A stretch of 64,000 nt of DNA from Ganoderma boninense. Lineage: Eukaryota; Basidiomycota; Agaricomycetes; Polyporales; Polyporaceae. The notes beneath the pieces were generated by a model, which was not told the origin of the DNA, did no database searches, and saw nothing but the letters and a program-made list of their open reading frames with translations. Position numbers and translations under genes: made by a program. The DNA lies in the NCBI GenBank assembly GCA_002900995.3, contig CM035310.1, positions 124,001 to 188,000 on the forward strand, read 5' to 3'. Shown here one piece after another: positions 43,398-53,692 of this stretch (position 1 is the stretch's first letter; the number at the start of each line of letters is the position of its first letter).

Positions 43398-45423
43398 TGG
43401 AACTTCGAATTCGTCTGCGCGACATCGGCGCTTAATGAAGGGATGAACCGCGTGGCACAAGCGCCGGGGTTGACCGAGCGTCGAGATCGCGACTTGCTTG
43501 TTTGCAATTGCCACCACATCCAACCTCCCAGGCCACTCTTGCGTGACTCTTATTCCGCTGTCGCCGTGCATTTATGCACGCTATGCCATCCAGCTCCAGA
43601 ATGTCTTGGGAAAGGGATCAGTCCCATCCCCGGGCCGATGCTAAAGTCTCCCGTCCTCCCCAGTGACAGTCGACACTGGCAGGATTGACATGGTGCCAGC
43701 GCGAAGTTTCCAGCTTCCGTTTCAGCCCCAAGAATTAGGAATAATTGCCGTACGTGGACATGGAATGGACTCAACGTGTATTGTGATGTTGTCAGCAAAT
43801 CACTCACTAGTACTCCCCGCGATAGCACTCCGCGATTTGGCACTAATAGCATACACCACGTCCGCTCACGGATAACTATCGCACGCAAGTCTGGTATGTG
43901 GTTCAAACTATCAGATACAGCGACTACTAACCACCAGCAATGTTCTCACGGACATGCGTCAACCCTCTCGCGCAAATTTTCGCGAGGTGATGCCGATGCA
44001 GCCTCTCATCCCTGGCGCGACCTGACGGTTATATGCACCAGGTTGTGCAGAAACGAAACGTACCCGATGGGGATGCACATCCATATCCACCTCTAAGGCC
44101 TGTAAGTCAGCCCATCCATAGTCTCCGAGCTCAGAGAAAACGAAGTAACGGCGGCGACTAGGACCTCTGATTTTCAGATTACAGCAGTGTGGACAGCGCT
44201 CGCGACGCCGCGGCTGAGAACGTGCCGTCGGACAGGACCGCCGCCGGCGTCACCTCCCAGTTTGGTGAGGGCCTTGCCAGCCTTGGCCCCAGGGCTGAAA
44301 GGTTCGCAGAAGATTTCGCACATGGCGGTTTGATTCTACCGCACCCCGACTCGAAGCAGCACTTGTCATATGTAAAGGCAGTGCTCGCCGTGTACAGGCC
44401 GCCTCCCGCCTCGAAGCCTTTCGACACTCGAATTGTGTCCTAGGTCACCGATCAAGGCCCGATCAAGGACGGATATACCGAATGCCATGCGGCGACTCGT
44501 AAAGTTTAAGCTTGACGTGCTCTGGCTCAAGCCGCGTCTGAACGGTGCCACCCACCAGCACTCACCATCGCGTGGCAGTCCAGGCGCCGTACCCGAAGGG
44601 TGGAGTCGACGGTAATGGCGGTGCTGATTCAACGCTTCAGCTTCACCTCCGACTTGCTGCCAGTGCCAAGAAGCCTCCTCCGCCCTCACAAAGTTGTTGG
44701 AGTTGTCGTGTAACTGTTACCGTCCAATTACACACTTCATGTGCTGACGTTGCTGTATCGCAGGATCTTTGCGGTGTGCACCCGGCGGCACCGGTGGAAG
44801 CCCGGCTTGGTGGACGCGGGACGCCGACACCTCGGGTGGATTGAGATAGGGGTGTGGCGAGGCTGCTAGGCTTCCCTTCTACGTGAGCATGATGCAAGTA
44901 CTCGAAAGGAAGATGCGCTATGTGAATACGTTAGGTTTTGGAGCATCAACACGTCCACTCTGACAACTGTCTACGGGATCACGACTCCAACCTTAATGTG
45001 GCTCGTCCATGGCCAATCTGGCAAGCCAACGTCTTTTTGTAGCGCATCATCCGAGGTGAGAACATATACTATCACTCGTGTGTTGCACCAGTAGCTCAAC
45101 TACCTCCGCAACTCACAGGGTTTTAGAGAGCGGCGGTTGGATTCCGAGGGGAGAGAGCACACCGAGTACTCGTCGACAGGCTGGAACTCCGACCGCTTCC
45201 TTTCCAGCCCACTGGTGTCTGATGAACACTGCTTGCGAACTCTTCTCCCGTTCAACGTCGCGATTGTGGTCAGGAATGGGCCAGGTGGACCATGCCTGAT
45301 CTCCAGGCGATGAAGGTAGATAACGCTGCAAGGCACTCGCCCTGCACGCGTCTGAGTCCCCCTCCTGGTAAATACTCTCCCCCTCTCCCCTCGTGTGCTC
45401 ACTGCCACTCTCAATCTGCTGTC
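43398..45423. other. Intergenic between retrotransposon and copy F
   Basis: Short open frames only, for example 44189-44443 on the + strand, which has an even, protein-like composition but no family. No exon chain, RNA gene or clear repeat is supported. The final 70 bp before copy F are pyrimidine-rich. Confidence 0.4.
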
Positions 45424-45437
45424 GTGTGCTGGCACAC
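45424..45437. promoter_or_regulatory. Start-proximal palindrome, copy F
   Basis: 'gtgtgctggcacac' ending one base before the ATG of copy F; same arms and spacing as at copies D and E. Confidence 0.5.
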
Positions 45438-45438
45438 T

Positions 45439-47295
45439 ATGCCCCCTCCCCCCGATTTCTCGCATCTGCACAATGCAGGCAACGGGACCTCTTGGTCGCC
45501 AGACTTCCCGCCCCCGAGTCTGCCCGACGGAGGAAACGCGACGTCTCAGTGGAACCACAATCCTCTGAATAACATCTTTCCCGACATCCTATGGACGGCG
45601 GTGGCGATCTCGACGTCTTTTGCTGTGCTCTATGGTATGTTCTCCGGGTCACGATATTCCCCCTGAAGAGAGGAGCTGACCGCCCACAGGACTCTTCCTG
45701 ACCCTCGCGGTCGTGTCCGTCTACCTCCTCCTGTGAGTCTCCTCCCAACTTCCTGAAACCGCGACAATGAGGCTGTCCCCGTCAATGCGAACCTTATAAC
45801 ACTCACTGACGTCGATTGGTGCAGCCGCCGGGGCGTCCGGCGCCGGCCGCTCACCGCAATACAGCTGTTCGCCGTCACCGCGCTCCTGGTGTCCACGACC
45901 ACGCACTGGGCCGTCGTCGTCCTCCAGCGCTTCGGCGGCCTGCTCTCGCACCCCGCCACTGTCACCGTCCTGTCCAACAAGGAGGCGTTCCTCCCGGAAG
46001 AGTGCGTCGGCACCGCGACGCTCACGGTCAACGTACGTTGTATGCGTTTCCCTCTCGAGTGCCGAGGCACCTTCTGACTAGCTTCCGTTCGAAGCTGATT
46101 TTGAGCGACGTCGTCGTGTGGTGGCGCGTGTGGGTTCTGTGGAAGGACAGCCGTGTGATGTATCTCAGGATCGTGCCTATCTGCGGAGGGGTTCTGTTAC
46201 TCGCTACCTTCGGTGAGTTCCCGCCGCCGCTGCCTTTGGTATCTGGTCCGCTAACTTCCTGCTCGGTCTCTCCTCGTGCCATGCATACTTCATGTTACGC
46301 AGTCACGGGAACGGTAGACACGAACTTTGCGTGCCACCATAAGGGAGGGTTCATGTACGAGGGCTCGCCCGTGGGCACCGCCGTGCTGGTGCTGTCCCTC
46401 GCGACCAACCTTCGCCGCGACGACTCTGACCGCATATAAGGCATGGTGAGCCTCATCATATCTTCCACCGGCCCACCACCACCACCCTCTAGTGTAGTTT
46501 ACATATAGCTGACAAGATATTCATGCAGGATACACCGAAGGTGCATCCGGAGCCACGTCGCGAGCGGGTCGCGGAGCACGCAGGTGGAGAGCATCTTCGC
46601 GCTCCTCGTCGAGTCCGGCGCGCTCTACTGCACGCTCTGGGTGCGTCCCCGCACAACTTGGATCCCGCGCGCCATTGTCGTGGCTTGCTAACCTAACTCT
46701 GCCCGTTTTTTATTTTATTATCCTTTTCCATCCTTGTGCCACCTTCGCACCCCGTTTCGCCTGTGGCAGATCGTGGTGGTGGTGTGGCAGATCGGGTCGC
46801 GCATCCACGACCCGCACATGCACTCCTCCATCTTTTTCTCGCGCCCGTTCTCCGCCGTGCACCAGCCGCACCCCGGTGCGGGCCCGCGCGCGGGCTCCCC
46901 GCACTCGTTCTGGTTCCGCGGCGGGGTGCTCGTCGAGGGCTGCCTCGTCCCGCTCATCGTGAGTCGCTCCGGCTCCTTCGAGTTTCCAGCGACTAGTACT
47001 CGTGATTGATCGTGCTGACGGGGGCCGGCACTGCTCGCAGGCGATATACCCGACGGCGATCATCGTGCTCGTCGCGCTGAACAAGTCCGCGGTCGAGAAC
47101 GGGCTGCGGCGGGACGCGCGCGGCGGGGTGCGCACGGGCACCGCGATCGCGGTCGCGGTCGAGACGGTCGTCGAGTCGGACACGCACACGCACGCCGACA
47201 GCGATAGCGACGGCCTTGACGCAGAGGACGCGTCGTCGGAAAAGACGGAGGGCGTTCGTGTTCTGGCGTCCTTGGACCACTCCGCGAGGATATGA
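45439..47295 (+). CDS. Seven-pass membrane protein family, copy F (one frameshift)
   Basis: Function unknown; about 420 residues if one extra base is removed. Exons 45439-45634, 45690-45732 (43 nt), 45825-46032, 46095-46212 (118 nt, as in E), 46303-46445, 46529-46640, 46770-46958 and 47041-47295. Exon 5 is 143 nt where D and E have 142. The extra T lies in 'accaaccttcgcc' near 46412 and turns the conserved LATNLAATTLTAYKAW into a frameshift that ends at ATA-TAA. Everything after it stays open in the expected frame, so either a sequence error or a very recent mutation is likely. Landmarks: 'DILWTAVAISTSFAVLYG' (TM1), 'GTATLTVN', 'LILSDVV' then 'WWRVWVLW', 'LLVESGALYCTLW', and 'AIYPTAIIVLVALNKSA' (TM7). 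The N-terminus before TM1 is longer than in D or E. It converges with copy G. Confidence 0.83.
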
Positions 47296-47753
47296 TATTT
47301 GCCGTCGCGCGTCATTGTCACTGGCAGGGAGGGATGGAAGTTCAACGTTCAACGGGGGCGCGCAGCGGGCCGGAAGGGGAGAGGGTGGAAGTACTTACGT
47401 ATTGAATTGGAGGGCCATCCAAAGTCATGTCACAATGTGTACCTGCATCTGCATCTGTATCTGTATCTGGTCCTGCTGTGGGCGCCACGGTGAACTGCGA
47501 GCAACTACGATTCGCGAAAGTACATCTTTTTTTTTGATGACGGGGGCCGCCAGCTGGCTTGTCTGCCAAACCGCTGCCTCCGATGTCCATAACATAAAGT
47601 TGGCACACGGTGACACGGACCCCTGCGACTCGGACCACTGCGGCCGAACGCTCATCTTCTCCGTGTCTAGGCCTTCAACGTCCAACGCCCGCGTAGCACT
47701 GTACTACTACACTGTCGAGGCCGCCTACATTACCTCCCGTGCGCGCCTCTGCC
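47296..47753. other. Spacer between convergent copies F and G
   Basis: A 3'-to-3' spacer of 458 bp. It contains a short T run near 47527-47536. No gene is supported. Confidence 0.4.
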
Positions 47754-49437
47754 TCAGTAATGCGCATACTGCAGCACCGGCTGCTGTTGCTGGTGCGCGA
47801 TGTACTGTGCGTGAACGAGCGTCTCGGCAGGCTGGGGCTGGAAGGCGGGGGCGAAGAACGTGGGCGCTGCCTCCGCGACGCAGTGCGCGGCGGGCGACTT
47901 GCCGCGCACGAGCAGCCACACGACGTACGTCGCCTGGATCGCCTGCGATGATGCGAGTGTCCGTCGAAGACGTCAGTGGCGAGTGTGACAATGGAGCAAG
48001 GAAGGAAGGAAGGGAGGGAGGGAAGGAAGGAGGGACGCACGGCGAGGGGGACGAGGGCGGCGTTGACGAGGACGTCGAAGATGTCCCAGAAGCTGTTCGC
48101 GTAGTACGTCCACGCGACCGCCTGCGTGTTCATCCCCGCGGCCCACGCCACGACGACGATCTAGAAGTAACACGTTTTCCGACCAGGTAGGGCGGACAGC
48201 GTCAGTGCGGGGTATGTAGCTCTAAACTTGAAGTTGCTGTTAAGTCGCTCGACTCACCCAGAGCGCGCAGTAGGGCGCGCCAGACTCGAAGATGAGAGTC
48301 AGCACGTTCCTGAACCGCGACCCTTGCGCCATGTACTTCCTCAGCGCCGCCGTCGACTGCCTGTATGCGTCCGCGGCCCCGTCAACGACACGCACAGGAC
48401 AAAGACAAATTTGATGTGCAGGGAAGCACGCTCACAGAATCTTGACGACGTACAGCGTCGTCGCGAGCACGTTCGTCGCGAACGCCAGGACGGCGGCCGC
48501 GACGCCCGCCGCGTACCCCGCGTACATGTTCCCCGTCCCCGCGGTGTCCGTGCCGGGCCCGGACGTCGCCCAGGGCCAGCACGCCCAGCGCGTGTATCGG
48601 CAGCGCCGGCGGCTTTCGATGGAGGTGGGTGTCAGCGCGAGGGACGGGTTAGGGGAGCGGACGACTCTGAGGAAAGGACCGGGACGCACCGAGGGTTGCT
48701 GAGAGCATGAACCCGCATATCACCCACACGACGACGACGCTCCGCCGCCAGAGCAGGGCCGAGCGCCAGCAGATGATCGTGTTCGCGAACAGGACCTGGT
48801 GCGCGAGTGAACGTGTGGGTGTCAGCACTACCGATGCCAAGAAATGTGAAAGTTACGGGATGCAGACTGACGTTGAGGGTGAGCGTGGCGGTGCCCGCGC
48901 ACTGTGCGACGGAGTAGTAGTGCGTGAGCGAGTCCTCGATCTGGTCGCGCTTCCGCGCTGAAGTTCTCGATGCCGAAGAGCGCGCCGGGGGACGCGAGGA
49001 CCGCCTGGAGGATGTACGCCTTCACGCTGAGGATGTTGGTCACGAGATAGACCCAGCTCGAGATGTAGAGCGCGAGGACGTTGAAGGCGAGCCCGAAGCT
49101 CGCGGGGCCGATCTTGCGCCATCGCCTAGGAATGAGGGTGCGCCGCCGTGATGAGCTACTTACTAGCTAGGCAGATCGGAGAGACAAGAGACAAGAGACG
49201 AGGGCGATGGACGAAGGGGATGGTACTGACGAGAAGAGCATGACGAAGGTGGGGAAGAAGAGCACGGAGAGGAGCACTGCAGGCAGTGAGTGAGCGGAGA
49301 CCCAGGACTGCAGATAGAGAGACGATGCTCGTACGTTGCAACGCGGCGGGCAGTGCGCAGGAGGTGATCGATACCTCTACGCCATGGACAGTGTAGTCCC
49401 ACACTAGATCGTTGAACGTGGTCGAAACCCCACTCAT
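47754..49437 (-). CDS. Seven-pass membrane protein family, copy G (frameshifts)
   Basis: Function unknown. Exons 49437-49335, 49276-49231 (46 nt, as in B), 49125-48872, 48795-48690, 48612-48436, 48360-48258, 48160-48041 and 47942-47754. Landmarks: 'VLLSVLFFPTFVMLF' (TM1/2 side), 'QCAGTATLTLN', 'LFANTIICWRSALLWRR', 'AAVLAFATNVLATTLY', 'IFESGAPYCALW' and 'IVVVAWAAGMN'. The last exon is short and lacks the usual AIYPTIII helix, reading 'AIQATYVVWLLVRGK' and ending in a Gln-rich tail. Two shifts break the frame: one extra base near 48952 (GCGCGGAAG) in exon 3, and about two extra bases near 48588 in exon 5, before 'WACWPWATSG'. Both sit in GC-rich sequence. It may be a pseudogene or mis-assembled; the splice sites are all good. 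Confidence 0.72.
47992..48034. repeat. GGAA/GGGA simple repeat
   Basis: Purine-rich repeat filling intron 7 of copy G; a pyrimidine tract on the sense strand just after the donor. Confidence 0.6.
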
Positions 49438-50008
49438 GTCGAGATCGGCGTGGCCTTTGTGCAGCGACTGAGGGCGACTCGGAGCGGAGGCGGGGTCGAC
49501 GGTGAAGAAGAGGGCCAGGGAGTAGAACGACTATTATATGACCAAGTCTTCTGCGCATGCCTCCTCCTCATCGCGGGTTCTGACGCGTATAATATATCTG
49601 CGTTCAGGCGAGGCGCTTCAATTCCATCGGAGGATGGTGCATCGCAATGCATCAGGCGGACTCATACACGTCAATGTTCTGTCCGAAATTGACAGCGCAA
49701 AGAGACTAACCGTTGGATTGGTCTGCAGCGCGCCCGCTTCCTACTCGACCAACCTTGTTTTGAACACGGCGATTAGCATCACGCGGGGTTGCCGAGTCAT
49801 CATCGCAGGCAGAGATCAGCAGCAGGTCGATGGAAGTCGATGGGCGGTGGCGGGGCGGTCGCAACACTGCCCGGCTGCACTAGACCACAACAACACCAAA
49901 TAAACCTCGTGAGCGCTTAGCGCTAGCCCTTCCCCGCGCAGTGAACCATAACATTAGATACAATCGAAAGCAATATCGAGCACAGTGAGGTGTATGCAAT
50001 CATCAAGC
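49438..50008. other. Intergenic between copies G and H
   Basis: Two same-strand family genes flank it. No gene or clear repeat is supported. Confidence 0.4.
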
Positions 50009-52057
50009 TCAAGGCACAAAGCTCTCCTTCCCCGACTCCTCGCCGTCGTCCTGCCAGTTCACGGTCTCGGTCTCCGCGCTCAGGTGCGTGAACGTGAACG
50101 TCTCCGATCCAAGTTCGGACGGCATCCTCTTCGCGAACGGGTCGCTGACCGGCCCACGCGAGCCGCGCTGGCGCACGTCCCCGACCGTGCTCATGTCCGA
50201 GCTCCACGCCGAGCGCGTGACGTCCGAGTTCCTGCTGAGAGCGAGAGGCGAGAGCGGGTACGTGCCACCGCCGCCGGGCGTCGGGAGGGCGTACCCGGAG
50301 GACGACGGGGGCGCGGACGCGTCGGCGCGCGACTTGTTCAGCGCGACGAGCGCGATTATGAGCGTCGGGTATATGCCCTGTAAGCGGAGAACAGTTACGG
50401 TTACGACGTCGGCGCAGGAAGCGTTATAAGAAGAAGGAAGAAGACGAGGAGGAGGAGGAGGAGGAGGAGGAGGAGGAGGAGGAGGACGCACGACGAAGGC
50501 GATGAGACACCCCTCGGTGAAGTAGACGATCCCCGTCGACCAGCTTGTGGCACCGAGATTGTTTGGGGAAGCGATCCATGCGATCTGGGAGCCGAGGATG
50601 AAGGTCTGGCGTTTTCAGCGGATTAGCTACCTTTCGCGTGGCGCGGTGGACCGAAAGGCGCATTACCCAGAGCACGCAGTACGCCACGCCAGACTCGACG
50701 AGCAGGACCAGGAGCCCCTCGACCCGCGTCGTGCCCAGAACGCGCGTGTCCCGCCTGTGTTTCCTATTGTGCGGGTTCAGCGCGCATATACATGCATGCA
50801 TGCATGGACGGAGAGAGGGAGGGAGAGTGAGAGGGGAGACGCACCACGCCTTGTACGCGACCATGCCCGTCGACGCGGCGTTCGAGAAGAGCGAGAGGCA
50901 GACGGCGACGAACCCGAACCCGTTGTTCGTGAACAGCGAGCCGACGGCGGTGACCGTCGTCGCGCCGCCGCCGTAGCGCGGGCCGAGCACCTGGAAGGAC
51001 GACAGCACGCCCCCGCACGTGTACGACGCGTCCGCGACGCCGAAACCTGGCCGTGGGTCGTGCGAGTAAGGACGAGCACGAGGCGCAAAAGGACACAGAT
51101 GCGAGCACGTACTTAGCGTGGCGAGGAGGAGGACGGAGACGAGCGCGAGCACGCGCCGGCTGCGGCCCCACAGCACCCACACGCGCCACCACACGATCGC
51201 GTCCCCGAGCGTCACCTACATAAGTACGCCAGGCCTATCCGTTAGTACTAGTACTTCAGCCGCAGGCCACCCAGGGTCTCGCGAGTCCCAGATGACTGAC
51301 TGTGGCACGCACATTGACAGCAAGCGCGGCCGTCCCCGCGCACTCCTGCGCGAAGTCCCACGTCGGCGCGATCGCGAGGAACGCGGACGCGTCCGGGATG
51401 CGCGCGCACTCCGCGGGCACGGGCGTCCCAGGGGTGGCGGAGAGGACGAGGAAGCACGCGAGCGGCGAGACGAGCGACGCGGTCGTCGCGACGTTCGCGC
51501 GGACGTGGCGGAGCGTGCGGAACTGGCCTGCGAGGACGGTTGCCCAGTACGCGAGCGCGCCGGCGTACATGACCGCTGTGAGCGCGAGGAGCGTCAGGGC
51601 GACGGGTTTTGGGCCTTTGGTTCTGCGAGGGGAGGGGGGAGTCGTGAGCGTGCCGGGTTTTGTTTTGGGATGGGAAGGATGGGGTGGGATGTGGCAGACT
51701 CACAGCAATGCTCTTGCCGCGGCGACGGCGCACGCGGTGTATATCGCTGGAGTTCGCGTTCAGCTTGGGGCACCCTTCGAGGGGGATACAGTCACAGGTG
51801 GAGACGCAAGACGCACCCGTCGAGATCGTAGTGAGCAGCGTCGTGACCAGCTGCGTCTCGAGCCGCGGGAAGGCCAGCTTCAGGACGGTCGTGAGCTCGT
51901 TCGAGAGGTCGTACCACGTGTTGTACGGGATCGTGAAGTTCGACGAGGGGTCGTGGAACGCGGAGGCGTTGATCGGGAAGGACGGGGAGGACATGGGGAG
52001 GACCGAGACGGGAGTGGCGGGGGTGCGACGGAGAGGGAGCGAGAGAGAAGGAATCAT
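50009..52057 (-). CDS. Seven-pass membrane protein family, copy H (intact)
   Basis: Function unknown; 489 residues, the longest copy here. Exons 52057-51817, 51746-51704 (43 nt), 51622-51313, 51215-51113 (103 nt), 51046-50845, 50754-50667, 50605-50492 and 50377-50009 are all in phase. The N-terminus before TM1 is about 65 residues with several NxS/T sites ('NASAFHDPSSNFTIPYN'), which fits an outside-facing end. Landmarks: 'QECAGTAALAVN', 'VTLGDAIVWWRVWVLWGRS', 'LLVLLVESGVAYCVLW' and 'GIYPTLIIALVALNKSRA'. The tail of about 105 residues is rich in Ser, Gly and Pro. It is diverged from D-F and lacks the start-proximal palindrome. The last intron carries a (GGA)n repeat. Confidence 0.87.
50442..50486. 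repeat. GGA triplet repeat
   Basis: About 14 GGA triplets inside the last intron of copy H, next to the exon 7 donor. Confidence 0.7.
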
Positions 52058-53692
52058 CCAAGGCTGAACGATGCGACTGGGGTCGACAAAAAGCTGATTC
52101 CATTCCCTCCTCGGGGCTGCGGCCTGCGGGGCGTGCTGGTAAGTATTGTTAGGTGGAACAAGGCATATGCGTGGAGATCCGGTGTGGGGAGGGGGTGCGA
52201 AACCGACGGAACATGCGACACAAGACTTGCTTGTAGCCTTGCGATCCGAGTCGTCGCAAGAACCTGTACAGCCACTTCTTATTCTTCTTCGGCATCTCTG
52301 GATCGACGCGCGAGCATATCCCGGACAGTGACTTTGCTTGAGAGAACCATGATGTCGTAGCCTGGCTCCAGCGCCAGCTTAGACAAGACATACACGTCGA
52401 GCGTTCACGCTGATGGCGGCATGCGAAGGCGAGGGGATGACTATACACTGCCAGTTCGCTGGACTTTTGGGAGCGGGGACGGTAAACCAGAGGAGTAGTC
52501 GAGAAGGAAAGCTAGGGGCCGAAGTGTGTTAGAGTGAGACCGTGGACACCTCTCTCCATACGCATGACTTGGAAGACTCTCCTCTCAGAGACAAGGAGCA
52601 TACATCAGTCTCTCGTCTCGCAATCAACCGTGCTGTCCCTGCTGTAATGTACCTAGAACGGGAAACAAGGGGAAATCGGAGGACGGAGGGGCCGGTTCCA
52701 AAAAGTGGAGGCAATCTCCTCCAGCGCCCGCGTGAGTTGAGACGAGTAGTCCACACCTTCCCAGCCGATTAAACTGGCTGTTTCACACTAATGGCGATGC
52801 ATTCCTGTCAGTGCTGACAATGAGCGCATATGGCATCCCAGCAACACTAGCTTAGGCCCACACGCCGGAGGTACGGTTCCACGCCCGCTCCCGATTGTGC
52901 CGAAATGCGGCGCATACATCTGCTGGCCCGTGCAGACTATAGCATGGAGGATGGGGGTTGGATGGAATGCAACGTACTTTATCCTCAGGGGCTCCTCCTT
53001 CAGCTGATGAAGGGATTCATCGTCAGTTAGCTGCGGTCAAACCCGCCTCCCGGACAACCGTACCGACTCCTGATACGGTCTTGGGAGGGCTATTGGGTGC
53101 AAGTTGGGTGTTTGTGGTGTAGACAGATGGATACAAGACAGAGCTCAAATTATGCATCTGAGTCCTGACCAGCCCGGAAGACCTTAGACCATGCAGCGGG
53201 CCCTGAGCCAAGGGTTGCTAGATGGCATGTCGCGACGCGGTGGCGGAGGAGGGCAGGACCAGTGAGAACTCAAGAGTGACCTGCGAGGGTAGACTCAGGA
53301 CGAGGGTTGGACACAGAGTGTGAGGCAAAATGACTTGAGGGAAGCGAGCGTTCGAGGCAGGAGAGGAGGAGGGCTTACAACCATTGGCGCCCGAAGACAG
53401 TGGCGAGCCTCGGCGGTCCCGGGCCGGACCCACCAACTTGAGCCCGCTCCTTGCACTCGGGTGCGTACATCCTCTTTTCTTTTTTCCTGTCAGTGTGGCT
53501 GTCTTCCTTGTCATAAGTAGAGATTGCAGAATTCGACGGTACATCGAATGCGTCGGACAGGCGGCCCGGGCGAAGGCAAATTATATTAATTACTAAGTAC
53601 TGCGTAAACCGAAAGCCATGACCGGCACTGGCACGATTTTCCACTCTTCCCCCCCGACAGCTCACGACGCCACCCCGCGACCTAACCTACAC
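52058..53692. other. Intergenic between copy H and P450 copy 2
   Basis: No exon chain, RNA gene or repeat is supported. Open frames at 52.1-53.6 kb are short and overlap on opposite strands. Confidence 0.4.

Noticed and set aside
47216..48190. 324-residue open frame on the + strand
   Set aside because: It overlaps the last exon of copy F in another frame and runs antisense through copy G; composition bias explains it.
50547..52360. Two long + strand open frames (189 and 352 residues)
   Set aside because: They are antisense to the well-supported copy H exons.
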